Made by a program: the position numbers and the translations under genes. From Rhizophlyctis rosea (Eukaryota > Chytridiomycota > Chytridiomycetes > Rhizophlyctidales > Rhizophlyctidaceae), in the NCBI GenBank assembly GCA_027596075.1, contig JADGJC010000002.1, positions 62,001-126,000 of the forward strand: a DNA stretch of 64,000 nt, read 5' to 3'. Below the pieces are notes generated by a model that was not told the DNA's origin, did not search any database, and was given only the letters and a program-made list of their open reading frames with translations. Positions 1-12,657 of this stretch are shown here, in pieces (positions within the stretch are counted from its first letter, which is position 1; each line of letters opens with the position of its first letter).

Positions 1-932
1 CCAAAGGTTGGCGTCGGTGAAAGGAGCCAAATATATCGTTCCGGCGGATGGCAGCATAGCTCCCCCCGGCTTCAAGAAGTGGTCGCGGGCATACAAATAT
101 GATTCGATCATTCTTTCATGAACTAGCAGTACACCAATGGGCTCGCTGATCAACGTGTCCACTTGAGGCAATTTGGCATCTTCGATCTTTGCTGCATGGA
201 GAAGTTGAAATCGGTTCCTTTTCAACGCGAAGACTTCACAAGTGAAAACCTACATGCGACCACCTCCACCCTTCCGTTCATCCAAGTATTTCGCGCGTCG
301 GTGCTTGTGACCATCTTGCGTATTCTTGATGCCATAGAACTAGCCTCCACCGCATATACTTTGTCAGCTCCCGCTTGCACCGCGAAATACGATAGAATTC
401 CTATGACAAGGTTAACGAAATTTTTTGAAAATGTTATCCACACGCGTCTGCCATACCGCTTCCCGCCCCGATGTCCATAACGCTCTTTCCGCGGAACCAA
501 CCAGGTCCGTTTGCAATTATGGCGGAGTGGTACATAGAAGTGCGCACGTTATCCTGCAGCATATTCTGTTGGTGTACAAATTGAGCATAGTAACTGAAAG
601 CACGGTGAGGTTTGGTTTCGTTTCGGCAACTGCTTGTGGGAAAGCTACCTGAAGTATGCGGGATCTCTAGACTCGGAGGAAGGCGACGCCTTCACCAGGT
701 CAGTCGCGGTGGGATCTGTCTTTGAGTCTTGCTCGCCACCCATCTGAACGGACGGTCGTTAGCCCCCGGCCCTCAGCTCACATTAAGAGGACGGCCGTAC
801 CTTCCGCGACAAGCACTTTCTTTCAAATTGTTGGAAATTTCGCGTGATCTCTGTGGGAAGGCCAAAAATAGCTTGAAAAGTGTGAACACCTTTGTGTCCC
901 AGATGGTGGCTGCATCCGACAAGCCACCTCAT
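1..932 (-). CDS. PRMT4: Protein arginine N-methyltransferase 4 / CARM1-like (N-terminal part, cut by window edge)
   Basis: Type I protein arginine methyltransferase that transfers methyl groups from S-adenosylmethionine to arginines, typically of histone H3 and RNA-binding proteins. Five exons read from 932 leftwards: 801-932, 649-743, 457-593, 253-400 and 1-190, joined by GT-AG introns of 55-62 bp. Visible motifs, in order, are YYAQFVHQQNMLQD, the SAM-binding motif VMDIGAGSGILSYF, the post-I acidic residue in VYAVEASSMA, and the double-E loop SEPIGVLLVHERMIES. The QQNMLQD segment and the VEAS(S/T)MA motif are CARM1-like rather than PRMT1-like, so PRMT4 is my call. The start at 932 is the first ATG that gives an open frame into the core, but no PH-like N-domain is obvious and the start is tentative. 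The beta-barrel domain lies beyond the left edge. It is divergent from BBS2. Confidence 0.85.
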
Positions 933-1269
933 ATCATGTCAGCCCGGGCGTCAGCGCAGCACCGTGCCTCCCTCAGGCTGACTCACCCCTTTCATGTTTG
1001 GAGGGTCCACTTACTTCAATCTTCATTCAATCTTCATTCCCTTTCATCACATCCTTCCCCTCCGCAATCCCTGCTTATCATCAAATATCTGTGCTTTTGG
1101 GTTGCGCACCTTGGTAACCCAACTCCTATCTGTATGTATTCCGTACATATGGAGTCCTTTTCGAACGGAACAACAAGCAGCGCGCCTAATCGGCTGGCCA
1201 CATAGGCCCTTACACTGCAAAGACGATTGTCCTAAGTGGTGCCTGCGTCATACATGTGCCGGCCCACAG
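933..1269. promoter_or_regulatory. Divergent promoter, PRMT4 / BBS2
   Basis: A gap of about 340 bp between two divergent starts. It contains one TGACTCA element near 979 (the consensus of Gcn4/AP-1-type bZIP factors) and a short direct duplication, TTCAATCTTCATTCAATC, near 1016. No other gene is seen. Function of the elements is inferred from motif alone. Confidence 0.4.
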
Positions 1270-4200
1270 ATGACTTCCAACCTGACGCTGACCTTCACCG
1301 ACACGCTGCGAAAAGCGCCCAATGATTGGTGCATATTGGGGAAATGTATGTCGTTATCTTTGGCATTTTTGAGAGGAAGCTTCCAAAATTAATTGCATTC
1401 ATCAGACGACGGTGTGCAGTCAACCTTGACATATGCAACATCCAGCAACAGAATAGTCTTCCAGACTGTGGATCTGGCTGGACGGAAGAAGAAGTCATCA
1501 ACGGACTATGGCGAGTTGCGGTCCAAAGATCGATTGACCGGCTTGAATGCTGCTCGATTGGTCCCAGGATCAGGACGGGATGTGCTTGTTATGGCAACTT
1601 TCCGGGGCCTCCTGATGTAAGCGAAATGCCCACCACTCTGTTGCCTCAGTGGCTAAAATGTTCCAGCTTTGATGTCCACGCTGGCCGTGACGTCATGTCA
1701 GTGTCAACCAAAGTCAATGCATTGACGGTGGGATACTTTGAAGCTATCAGCACCATGCTAGTCGTGGTTGCCGGGGATTCATCAATACAAGTAAGTTGCT
1801 CCAACTTGACATGTTGAATCATGACTAAGCCGTTTGTGTAGGGCTTCGATTACCGGGGTAACATGCTGGCTCTCATACCGACCGATGCCGGAATTTGTTC
1901 AATTGCCCTTGTAGATGTCAACAAGGCAAGCGCTTCGTCTAACCGTGTGCCGGGCATATCACTTATTTAACTTTACAGGACGGACAAAACGAGCTCGTAA
2001 CTGCTTCCGAGGTATTGCCCATGTCATCTCCTATTTCCAAGAGGCCTTGTTTATGATGATCTACTAGGACAAGGAGTTGCAATACCTTACAATGAATGAA
2101 TGTTTCGCAAAGATCCATCGGGCAGATGTAGTAAAGTTTGTAACCCCTTTGAGAGACAATCTCTATGGGTATGGTACGGTTGCTTTTTTACCCCACGCAA
2201 TTTGCGAAATTATTGAATGCAACTTTTAGCTTTGCATCATCTCAAAAGTTTGGTGTCTTTGATCAAGAGAGATTGATTTGGGAAATCGACATTCGTGATC
2301 AGATCACCTCACTGGTTGGGTAAGTCCCCATTCGGTGCATACAAGTCTTCCTCCTTTTAACTTGTGTTTGAAGGATTGGGGACAATTTGCTAATGGGGAC
2401 CGTCAGGGGCACAGTACAGTCAAGGAACTGTACATCGGGCATTTTGGCATGGACGGAGCGGTTTGACCATGGGGTGGTTACTTTACTGAGGTTCGATGAT
2501 GCGACAAAACGGGGGGAAGGCCTTCTTATACTTTTGAATAACGGTGACGGTATGTGAATTGACGCTGGAAGATGCTCATTTGGACTACAACCTCAATCCA
2601 CATACACAGTACGAGGGTATTGTCCACAGGAAGCCCAACTCGAGAGCAACTTACTGAAAGTGACTACGGAAAATGAAATACTGGACGAGCTTCATACTGA
2701 GAAGCAGGAACTACTACGAAAGCTTCGACAGTTCCATTTCACCAAGAAACCGGCTGAGACACCCTCAGAGAGTCATGATATCCTGGTAGTGGATGAAACT
2801 CAATCGACTCAAATTGAACGAGCAAAACCAGTGGAGAAGAAAACCACAACCAACTATTCCAGTTCTTCAACATCGGACGACTCTGCCAACATCCAATTGA
2901 AGACGTCAAATACATCAACGTTGCGGACATCTGACAGCCAGCAGCCTGTTGTTTCAGGCGTCGCCCCAAGATCACCCAGGGAACAACATACTAAATTCAA
3001 CCGCATCCCTGTGTATGCTTCAGTGGGCAGCAAATCCAACATCAGAGGACCAACAGAATCTGTGATATCGCCGAAAACAGTCCATTTACAACAGCGTTCA
3101 ACAGGAGGAAGTATGTCAAGCACAACTGTACCATTCATTCATCCGGTGGAGGAATCAGATAGGATTAGGAGGCCATCTGGAAGTGAAGAGGGGGCCAATC
3201 ATGCATCAAGGCGGCATGAGCTTGTAGACAGTGGAAGTAAGCAGCACACGGAAACAACAGAGCAAGATGAAACAGCAAGTGAGGCAATCGTCGCGGAAAC
3301 ACCTGAGCCGAAATATATGCGCCGCCTTCCGGCTTTATCCCTTCCTCAGCGTCAGCATAGTTCAGTACAACCAGCTCCCATAGAGCATGACCATGCCGCC
3401 ACAATCGAGATGGTCAACAAGGCATTTATGTCTTACAACACCGAGGATCCACCCACCAGGGCGCCCATGACTGAGTTGATTGCAAGCGAAAGCGTACATC
3501 CCAGCAAACGGACCACACATCTGCCTGAATTGGGACGTCATGTTGATCGGTGGGAGCAGGGTGTCGCTGCAGATCAAGCAGATGTTGCTAAAGACAGCGT
3601 TGGGAATTTGCCTGGTCAGGGTAGAGAGGGGGAGTGGCCGTTGGATGAACATTCTGTCAGACAGGCATCGGCTGGGTTCAATATTGAAGAACCAGCAGGA
3701 GAAGATGATATGCCCCAAACCGGGCCGAGAGATACGGCAAGTAAAGGAGATGGAGCCAGCATATTGGTGGATGAAGAGAGGGCGATTTACGATACTTTGA
3801 AGGGCGAATTAGAAAGTGAGAAGGGAGCTGAGAACCCAGGTGCAGCGACTCGGGAGGAGGAGGAATCATCCAATGAAGTAGCTCCGGACCCCATTGTGAA
3901 CGAGGAGGAGGCTCGCCAGGAGGAACTCCTACGGCAGCCAATCCCAGAAGCTGGTCAAGAGGAAGGCGCAGAGCAGGAAGAGGAACAAGGTGGGGTCAAA
4001 GCCATACCACTCTTGGAAGAAAAGAAGCTGTCGGAAGTCCTAGAGCCCCGCGAGGTGGGTCAACCATTGTCACAAACCCTTTCCACCTTTACTCAACGTA
4101 CATGCATCAGTCACTGCCGGAAAAGCCAAGCAAACCATCAATCCTTCCTGACGACTTGGTTGAGTGCAAACTCATCGCCGACTATCATCCACAAGAGCAA

Positions 4201-5551
4201 GAGCGGAGCGGCTGCTACGTATTGATCAGCACCAATGACCCAGTGCTGGTTATAAGTGAGGTCGCGCAGTACTTGGAGTCTGCGGATGGATTGAGGCGAG
4301 ATGTGAAGAAAACGTATGTACAGACTGAAGGGAAACGATTCTAGATTGGCCACGCTCATATCAAACCTCCAGACCGATCGAACCAATGGGGCGGACATAT
4401 CGAAGCGCTTTGGATTCGACGCAGGATGGGACAATGGAGTTACATTTGAGAATATTGATATCATCTACATCAAGGTGGTGGAAAGTCTGTCCTGATTTTA
4501 CAGAAATGAAAACCATGTCGAACACCTTGCCTTCAGCACTTCTGCAAGGCAATATGTCAATAAGCGCGTCTTCGCAGTGCCCGAATTCGCGCTTTACAAG
4601 CGTGTGCCGTATGTCGCAACTCCTCCGACTTCTTCCGTCACCTTTTCGGTAGACGGTGGTGAATCTCGAGTGAGTTGCGAGCCCTGAACGATATGTCCAT
4701 AAAGTGTTGCGCTGACTTCATTTCACCCTCAGATCAAAGACTGGATTCAAAAAGCATTCATGTCCGACGATTCATTGAAGCAATCACAATCCGACTTTGC
4801 TGCCGTCTCTCTGCAGAATCATCAGAATTTGGTCATCAAGTGCTCGGGCAATCAGGTCCGTCATCGTTCAGATTGTCAATCGTTCGTCTGAAGGCATGAG
4901 TTCCAACACATGCAGCAGGTCACAATCAACACCGACGACATCCAACTGGCGGCCAAGCTCATCACGTCTTTGACTGCATACTTGAGGACATCTGACTTGG
5001 AGGTCTCAGCGGACTTCCCCATTCTGTCTGCTCACATCGCAGAAGCCATATCTCAGCTGGATGACACAAACAATGCGATCGCCCGTTTTCAAGATGGGTT
5101 GGTGGAGGCTGTCGTGCAGATTCAACTCTTCTTGGATCAGGCAGAGGACAATCGGTTGATGGGTGACATGTAAGGATGCAGACGTCAGATTTTGAGTGTA
5201 CGGATCGATTGAAATGTCTGTCTATCAATCCAGTGCCAAGATGAAGGAGACATATAGCCTCATTTACGATATGAACCGCGACTTACTGCTGGAGCACGCA
5301 AAACGTGTCCCGAACCAAAAGCTTGGGAATGAGAACCGAGAAGAACTGAACAAGACCATATTCCAATTTGCAAATCTGCGCGGTATGAGAAGTCGGCGCT
5401 GCTTCGTGTCTTATCCTTCTCCTCAAACTCCCATCTTTGTTCAGTTGGACGACCCCGCTCCAGTCTCATGACCGCCTGTCAGAAAGCTTTCGCCACTTCC
5501 AAGACCGCATCGATTTTGCACTGGATCCAGCACGGTGCACCGAAACTTTGA
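1270..5551 (+). CDS. BBS2: Bardet-Biedl syndrome 2 protein homologue with a large internal insertion
   Basis: Subunit of the BBSome, the coat-like complex that moves membrane cargo in cilia and flagella. The start at 1270 gives an N-terminus (MTSNLTLTFTDTLRK, then GKYDG across an intron at 1346-1405) that aligns with animal BBS2. The beta-propeller part includes AGDSSIQGFDYRGN. It is followed by a coiled coil (ENEILDELHTEKQELLRKL, about 2670-2730), the GAE-like region (about 4110-4330) and the helical C-terminus (ITINTDDIQLA at 4916; DNRLMGDM at 5150). The stop TGA is at 5549-5551 after a final intron at about 5381-5445. At least ten introns. Odd feature: between coiled coil and GAE region lies an uninterrupted exon of about 1.3 kb coding for about 440 low-complexity residues, first Ser/Thr-rich and then Glu-rich, absent from the 721-residue human protein. 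Presence of BBS2 implies a flagellated stage. Confidence 0.93.
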
Positions 5552-5723
5552 CATTTAGATGAACTATGCCGCAGATTTGTGCGCCTTCCACCTACGCAAA
5601 AGGACGTGACCCTTCTCCCATCCAGACACCAAGCGACCGGCGATGAACTTATCCAATTCCGGAAGGAATACCCGTGTCCATCGACTTTCATCCAACATCA
5701 GTCCTGTGCACCCATTCGTCAAT

Positions 5724-7226
5724 TCACACTTGTTCATAGACTTTCTGTGAATAGTGATCGATTTTGAACTTACCAACAACACAATCTTCGTGACGGATGC
5801 CCTCAATTTCCCTTAACTTAACTTCTTCTATCTTCAGTGTGTCATGCAGTAAATGGTAAAACTTAATGGACGACTCTAAAGGGACCGTGTGATCCTCGTC
5901 TCCATGTACAATCAAAACTCTGTCGGGTAGCCAGTGGTGCAAAATGTCACTTTCTAGGATGCTTGGACTGCAACTTCGCAGGACATGAGATGGGGATGCA
6001 TGTGCGAACGCCAAGGCATGATTGCCTTCAGGATACACATTTTAGTTATCGATGGAAGCTTTCCGTGTGCACTGGTGGACTCACCGCACACTCGCCACAT
6101 TGCCGAGATTTCTTCCACACCTCGTTTACTTTCGAACGCGTGGTGGTCCGTTATGTCATAGACGCCAGCCATTCTAAGTAAGGGATTATTAATCACCGGT
6201 GCTTGATGGCTGGGGAAGTAAAAGCTGGGTGCCAGGCATTCAATGTTTACAGGATCAAACCTCGTATGGCAGGGGTTGGATCTGACCATTGTGGCAATGT
6301 GGTTGTAGGTGCTACAATATCGTCGGATGAACCGCGTTTACGCAGCTCCAAGCATGTAGAGGTCACGGCACCGTGCAGGACTGTCAAAGCGCACAGATGG
6401 GCGCCGGCACTATGGCCCATCAGATAGATCTATACTAATGGGTTGGCAATTCTACGCCGCTTGCAGATTGTAAAAGACAGCGGTACCTGACTGGCGTCTC
6501 CATGATACGCACCAACATTCTTTTGCGTCCACAGTATTACTCGCCGAACATCATCCACCATATCCGGAATGTGTCCTCTGGGAAACAACGTATAATCGGC
6601 TACGACAACTGTGTACCCACGCGTTTGAAGGGTGTGTGCCAAAGGTCCATAGATTGTTTTACTGCCTTGGGACAATACTTAGAACATCGTCTTGTCGGGA
6701 CGTTCTCAACTAGCCGAACCTGAGCTCCAGCTGCCGCCGTAAATGAAAACAATGACGGGAGCTCCGTTCGATGTACGACTTGTCGGGACATAGATGTCCA
6801 GTTTGTTCTTCGTGATCTTGCTTCCATACTGGACATCCTCACTTGATAGCGACGCGTCAATTCAATTTGTCCCGCTCTCAATCTATGCTGCCACAAAACG
6901 CCTTACTAGATAGTATTCCTGATACAACGCCGCGTTCGCAACCAAGTGAAAGCAATTTTGAAAAAGGGTCCGAGAATATAGAACGAGAATAGCCCAAAAG
7001 CGGCGACGTTGATTTTGAAAACGCGAGCGGGGTGCAGTGGCAGGTACGGGATGGTTATGCCAACAAGTTGGGGAAGTCGCGGGTTATGCGCTTGAGCCAT
7101 GCGCAAGTACACGTAGATGGCCAGCAAGTACGATGCCGCTAGTTATGGGAGGTCAGGTTGATGACGCCCTATCTTCTTGGGAACAAGAGGGTGCATACCG
7201 AGCACCTTGAGCACCACTGACAACAT
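5724..7226 (-). CDS. Alpha/beta hydrolase, prenylcysteine methylesterase (ICME)-like, membrane-anchored
   Basis: Serine hydrolase of the alpha/beta fold. The deduced start (7226, MLSVVLKVL, spliced to AASYLLAIYVYLRM) and the next segment (INVAAFGLFSFYILGPFF) form two hydrophobic N-terminal helices, so the enzyme is probably anchored in the endomembrane system. The core shows an oxyanion-hole motif VIVFIYGGSWSSG near 6745, the nucleophile elbow GHSAGAH near 6410, the catalytic Asp in VHGDEDHTVP near 5900 and His in GIRHEDC near 5795. This order and spacing fit the family that includes plant isoprenylcysteine methylesterases and related carboxylesterases. Substrate is not determinable here. Several short introns (for example around 7130-7195 and 6668-6720). 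Stop at 5724-5726. Divergent from the ADCK2-like gene. Confidence 0.8.
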
Positions 7227-7712
7227 GTGCGCAAGGTTCTGTCTGGGAGCGCACGCTATCCTGCGCGTATGAACTGCTGGAGGGTTTGAAAGATGAAGAT
7301 GGAAGTCGGCAATTTGTTCCCCACGCCCTGCCTGCGCATATAAAAGAACCAAAGTTTACGAAGGTCAAGCAAGAGTGCAGACACGTGTCAAAAATATTTC
7401 CATTGGAGCGTGACAGCGTGTAAACAAATATCGGTGTGTGTGCGTTGACACGTCTCTTTTGGTTGCGTGACTTGCGTCATGTCCCATGTGGGTCCCGGTC
7501 GGGCCACCCCGCGTAAGCTCACACTCGCCTTATCTTCACTTTCCACCTCCCTTCAACTCTGTTCTTCCAAGCTCCATTTTGTAGCAGTCAACTCTTCAAA
7601 TTACATTCCCACTTATTCAACGTTCTACATATTAGGGCTGCTGTTTATCCAAAGAATTCCTCATAAACTCCATATAGCTTGCGCTCAGCCTTAAGCGGCT
7701 CCTCTGGCACCG
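7227..7712. promoter_or_regulatory. Divergent promoter region, hydrolase / ADCK2-like
   Basis: About 485 bp between divergent starts. Pyrimidine-rich tracts precede the plus-strand gene (about 7520-7600). I see no further gene, no RNA gene and no clear repeat. Confidence 0.3.
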
Positions 7713-10105
7713 CGATGACTCCGTCGAGGGTCAGACTAATATTTCAATTCACTGGGGCTCGTGCTCCAATTCCCTTGACAACTTCCCTTCACAATCCTTG
7801 TCGGTCAACCTGCTCCTACCCGACACCTATCTTCCTCTCCCAACGCATATCTTGCCACTCACGACGACCTTTTCATGGACAAACATATAGAAATAGACAT
7901 AGCAACCACGGCAACAATAACACCAACACTGGAAACGCGCACGGGCAACATAATCGACGGCGACCTCAATATGGCTGGAAGAATGCATCAGTAGTTACAG
8001 GTTGTTGGATAGCGGTCACCGCGCCGGATCGATTCTCCTCGCGGACCTCCTCATCCCCATCAAACATTCCGCCTCGCATCTTCCACAACTGTCCTTCAAA
8101 AACTATCACTGTGAGACTGTCAGCAGGCGGCAATTGGGGGCCTGTCAATGCATCCCGGGAAGTTCTACGTTTAGTGGTTCGGGTGGTACGTCGGTTATGG
8201 AGCGCTCTGCGGCTTACCTTCCGGTTTCTTCAATTGGCGGGAATATTTGGTCCTGTCATCCTTGCGTTTCCCGTTTGGTACTTGCAAGAGCGCGGCCGCT
8301 TCGCCAGAGACGAGCCACCCAGTAGCCTCTGGTGGGTACATGTATTAGTTAGAGCGTTTGAACTATCAGGTCCTACTTTCACCAAGGTGCCGCAACATAT
8401 GTCATCTTTGGTACCGTGTTGCTCGTCGTAACCCACATTCCATAGCTTGGGCAATGGGCAAGCTCCCGGAGCGATCTCTTTCCGCCTTACGTTTGCGAAA
8501 TATTGGGTAGACTGCAGTCCAACGTAGCACCTCATTCCATTCACGCGACCAGGCGCATCTTTCGAGCTAACTTCGGGAAGGATATTGATGAATTATTTGA
8601 CGAGTTCAAGGAGGAACCCATAGGTGTTGGTGCCATCGCCCAGGTGTGTGCTGCAATTGACAATGTATTCGTATAATGGATCGACGTTGACATCAGCTGG
8701 ATTGCAATGCGACTCGCGTAGGTGTACCGGGGCAAGTTGTCATCAAGAGATCCCGCCACGGATCATTCAGCTCAGTACGTCGCGATCAAAGTATTACATC
8801 CCGGAGTAGACGCTCTAGTCAGTAACGATCTCAAAATCATGCGGATCGTAGCCAACATCCTTCACGCATTGCCCGGTGCAGAGTGGCTTAGCTTCCCAGA
8901 CGAAGTCAAAACATTCTCCGTAATGATGAAGGATCAGCTGGACTTGCGCAGTGAAGCAGATCATCTTCGTCGTTTCGCAAAGGACTTTGAGAAACGGGAG
9001 AACGTCTCTTTTCCGGAGCCTGTTGGGGATTTGATTCGGAAGGATGTGCTAGTGGAGACATTTTCAGTGGCGATCCCGGTTGTGAAATTCTTGAATGAAG
9101 GGCCGACGGTGTTTGACCATGATCTAGCTGATATAGGACTGATGGCGTTCTTGGTATGTGTGAGGAAGCAGCTTTATCTTTTTGGATTGGGGAACTCACA
9201 GAGACATTGGTTTCAGCGAATGTTGATCATTGACAATTTTACGCATGCGGACCTCCACCCCGGTACGTAGTGCGTCTTCACACTTAGATGCATGGATCCA
9301 TCAACTGATTGGCCATGCAGGCAACATTCTGGTCACTTTCAAGCGGCCCATCGGCAAATCAATATTGGGGCGTCCGACGTACAACAATGACCCCGCCAAC
9401 TTCATAGATTATGAAACAGTGAAACATATCGCTTCCTTACCGCCCGCGGAATTCAAAGCCGCCGTAAAAGACATGAAGCGCCAAGGCCTAGGCCCACACC
9501 TCATATTCCTGGACGCCGGTTTAGTTTCCGAACTCTCCCCAGAAAACCTCACCAACTTCCTAGACCTCTTCTACGCCATCGCCGAATTCAACGGTACACA
9601 CGTTGCAGACCTGATGGTCGAACGGTCCCGCACCCCCTGGACCGTAACAGACCCCTATGCCTTCCGCAAAGACATGGAAAAGTTCCTCGCCCGGATCCGT
9701 GCCGAGACACTTCAGCTCTCTAAAATCAAAGTCGGAGAAATCCTAGCCACGGTGTTCAACATGGTGCGAAACCACCATATTAAGATTGAAGGGGATTTTG
9801 CGAATGTGGGGATCTCGATCATGCTTTTGGAGGGGATTGGGAGGCGGTTGGATCCGAATATGGATTTGTTGCATGAGGCGTTGCCGGTTTTGAGGGAGGC
9901 GGCGAAGTTGGGGATTGTGGGAGGGGTGAAGCAGGGTGTCACGGGGAAGGAAGCGATGCCGGCGAGTTTGGGGAAGGCGCTTAGTTGGGATGTGTATGTG
10001 AAGGTTTGGTTGTATAAGTGGGTAAGGCCGCTGCTGCTTATTGGAGATGAGTTTTTCGAGCAGGAACGGTATGAAGACGCTAGGCAGTTCTTCCCCGACT
10101 TTTGA
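7713..10105 (+). CDS. ADCK2-like (UbiB/ABC1/COQ8 family) atypical kinase
   Basis: Member of the UbiB family of atypical protein-kinase-like proteins, mitochondrial and linked to coenzyme Q handling; human ADCK2 and yeast Cqd1 are the closest members by reading. The N-terminus (ATG at 7713; an in-frame ATG at 7679 is an alternative) is basic and Ser/Pro/Arg-rich, fitting a mitochondrial presequence, followed by a hydrophobic helix (LAGIFGPVILAFPVWYL, about 8238). Family motifs: the KxGQ segment FTKLGQWASSR split by an intron around 8388-8443, the Ala-rich loop GVGAIAQVYRG split at about 8642-8722, the invariant Lys in VAIKVLHPGVDAL, VLVETF, and the metal/catalytic stretch NFTHADLHPGNILV split at about 9265-9320. 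Stop at 10103-10105. All UbiB hallmarks are intact. Confidence 0.88.
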
Positions 10106-10553
10106 TCGGTCTGTAGATATAGTAAATATACTAGTAACTAGGGGGTCGGCCCATACTCCGATTCGGGGGGCATGATTTTCAGACTCAGTGATAGGCTGAT
10201 GAATTGGAGGATAGTTGTCCGTAGACTGCCATCGAAAGTATATAGCCTTCAAAATCGATCAGCTTACTCATGATTATGATTGAAACAGGGATACTCTTCC
10301 AGGTCGCATTGAATGACGAACGGTCTATGTTACATGGGCTCTTCTAGGTTGATTCGTCGAGATGTTTCTCTGCCACTCCCAACTGCATCGTCCATTTCTT
10401 TATCTCCGTATCCTCATCGGGCCTTCAAATGCGTCCGACGCAGGTTTCTGCAGCCCTCGTCCGCTTCTGCCGATGCCTCCACACTGGGTATATCCTGCTC
10501 ATCCTCCCGTCCCGCTCAATCAGCGCTCCATCCCTCCATTGATTTACGCTCCA
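10106..10553. other. Convergent intergenic gap
   Basis: About 450 bp between the 3' ends of the ADCK2-like gene and the BET1-like gene. It should hold both 3' UTRs. Nothing else recognised. Confidence 0.3.
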
Positions 10554-11133
10554 CTATCCCGATGAAGGCGCTCGTTTCCATAGAAACCATATTGCCAGGA
10601 ACAGTAGCACGGTAAGGCCCACCATATATAGCATATTCCGGTTGTGTGGAAGGGATACCATGTGTTGCAGGCGTCCCATTGTAGACTTTAGCCGAGTTCC
10701 GGCGGTGTCGAATGATTGGGACATGTCATCGAGGAATCTGTTGCAAAAAGCATGAATACTAGTCTTGCGGGAAGAGCATATGTAAAGAGGGCTTACCGAT
10801 TTTGGCCAGTGGCGTCGTCGTGAATTTGGATTGTTACCTAATTGGAATAGGAGTGCAATGTTGGTGTCATGACAAACAGCTCCATAAATTTGAGCGTCCA
10901 GCTATATTGAGTGGAGAAAACACTGTTCGGACGTATTACATTCTTTAAGGCAGATATCTTGCTATGCAGGGCGTCAAGTGAATCTTCGTTTTGAGACTGT
11001 AGGAGGCGTTCATTGAGTTCGTTTTGGTGCCCTGACGGACGACTCCAGCTGCTGCTGAGAAAAGTCGAGGAAAATAGTGTTAGATTGTTGTGTTAGAGCC
11101 GTTGGCTGGAGAGAAGAAGTTATACCTTGACAT
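10554..11133 (-). CDS. BET1: BET1-like Qc-SNARE, tail-anchored
   Basis: Small SNARE acting in ER-Golgi membrane fusion. Four exons give a protein of about 110 residues: a tiny first exon (ATG at 11131-11133), then GHQNELNERLLQSQNED, ALHSKISALKN spliced to VTIQIHDDATGQNR, then FLDDMSQSFDTAG, a linker ending MGRLQHMVSLPHNRNMLY, and a C-terminal anchor VGLTVLLFLAIWFLWKR. The heptad pattern surrounds a central zero-layer Gln consistent with Qc-SNAREs; the layout NE.LL..QN...L..KI..LK.+TI.IH.....QN..LD.M matches Bet1 rather than Sft1, though the latter is a possible alternative. Stop TAG at 10554-10556. It shares a short promoter of about 260 bp with the MCP1-like gene. Confidence 0.85.
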
Positions 11134-11394
11134 CTTTGCAATGGAGAACAGGCGGAAGATGGAAGTGGGAGGAACAAGAGCGGAATTCGGGTGGGAACGT
11201 CTAGTCTGCTGAAGGCCTGCAACCTTCCACAAACGCGTCGACACGTGGGGTTGCGGGAAGTGGGCTATTTGTGGCAAAGTAAACAATCAAATCCAAACAA
11301 ACCTTCCTGTCCACGATTGTCCCCAAAAACCCGGGAACATCCAACCCAACTCCCTTTCCATATTTTTATATCTGCATTGAACAAGCAGCCAAAG

Positions 11395-12280
11395 ATGTCC
11401 CTCGACCACACCCTCACAACGATACAATGCGTATCCGGCCTCGCCTTCTCCTCGTTCACCCTCCTCCACCTCTCCGGCCACGCCCTCGCAACAATACGCT
11501 TTTCCCTAGCGGAAACAGCCCTCTACGCAAGCCGTGAATTCTACCAAGCCCCATGGATAGAACCCCTCCTCATCGGAGGCAGCGTAGGCGTCCATGCCAT
11601 CGTCAGTATCATCAAAGTCGCACGGAGGAAGGCGCGGCAAGCAAAGATCAAAGCCGCCAAGGCAGAGGACGATGAAAAGCGCTTGCAAAAGACGAAGAGC
11701 GAGGCTGTCAAGGGGTTGGAGTATCATCGGTATTCTGGGTACATCCTCACAACGTTCTTCTTGCCGCACGTATACGCATCGAGAATCAATCCGTTGAGGG
11801 GTAAGATGGTGATGCCTGCAGTTCAAGAATCATCACACTTCTCACACTTGTGTGATCCGGGATAGTGTTGCCGGACCCCTACATCATGGATCTGACGTAC
11901 GTCACATGGACGATGCATTACCTCGCTCCAGGTGTCTTCCATGTATGTCCTCCACTGCAACTATTGCATCACATCTCATTCAACATGTACTTGACTTTCC
12001 ATGTGACTTACACCATGCCTCTCAGGCCTACTATCTTGCACTCGGAACCGCAGGCCTCTACCACACACTCTTCGGCATCAACCAAGCAGTGGTGCACTTC
12101 CGCGTCATCAAGCCCACTCAACGCCCTTGGACCAAGATCCTCGGTGGGTGCACGGCCATCATGGCCAGCACCATTTTGGCCATCAGCGGCGCATACGAAA
12201 CAATCTCTATGCCATTGCGGTCAAAGTGGATATTCTTGCATGATGCAATGATGGGGAGCTCTGGTGTAGCCATGGGGTAG
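11395..12280 (+). CDS. MCP1-like mitochondrial multi-pass membrane protein
   Basis: Protein of the Mcp1/DUF1691 type, a fold related to succinate dehydrogenase membrane anchors; yeast Mcp1 is a mitochondrial outer-membrane protein linked to lipid homeostasis. Start ATG at 11395 gives MSLDHTLTTIQCVSG. Hydrophobic segments: SGLAFSSFTLLHLSGHAL, PLLIGGSVGVHAIVSII, YSGYILTTFFLPHVYAS, YLALGTAGLYHTLFGINQA and ILGGCTAIMASTILAISG, i.e. about five membrane spans. Conserved histidines sit in LHLSGH, GVHAIV and YHTLFG. A lysine-rich loop (KVARRKARQAKIKAAK) follows span 2. Two introns (about 11803-11864 and 11945-12027). Stop at 12278-12280. I am fairly sure of the family; the biochemical role is inferred from yeast. 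Confidence 0.72.
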
Positions 12281-12657
12281 TAGAGTAAAAGGGATCAGGA
12301 GTGGAATGTTAGTGGTGTATGTAGGGAGTAGTTGTGTGATTTTGTAGAAATGATAGATAGTGGGTGAATGTGTTCACCTCACTAGAGGCAGCTAGATCTG
12401 TACCAACAGGGTCAATTGGACAGATGACACTTCGCACTCCGTGCATTTGGGCAATCCCCTTGAAATCCCACAGTCGTGTTCGGCAGTCACCTTCATGATC
12501 AGCCGGAGTCAATTCTTAAATACCAAAAATTATATATTGAACGATGCCTAATTCTCAAAGTGAAAAACAAAATGAGAGTATGGTGTGTGTGGGGTTCTGC
12601 CTAAAACTACTATCTACAAAAGCTCTCTAGCTCCTACTGACTTCCCCTACTCTGTCT
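12281..12657. other. Convergent intergenic gap
   Basis: About 375 bp between the ends of the MCP1-like gene and ADE4. AT-rich in its second half (around 12515-12560). No gene seen. Confidence 0.3.
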
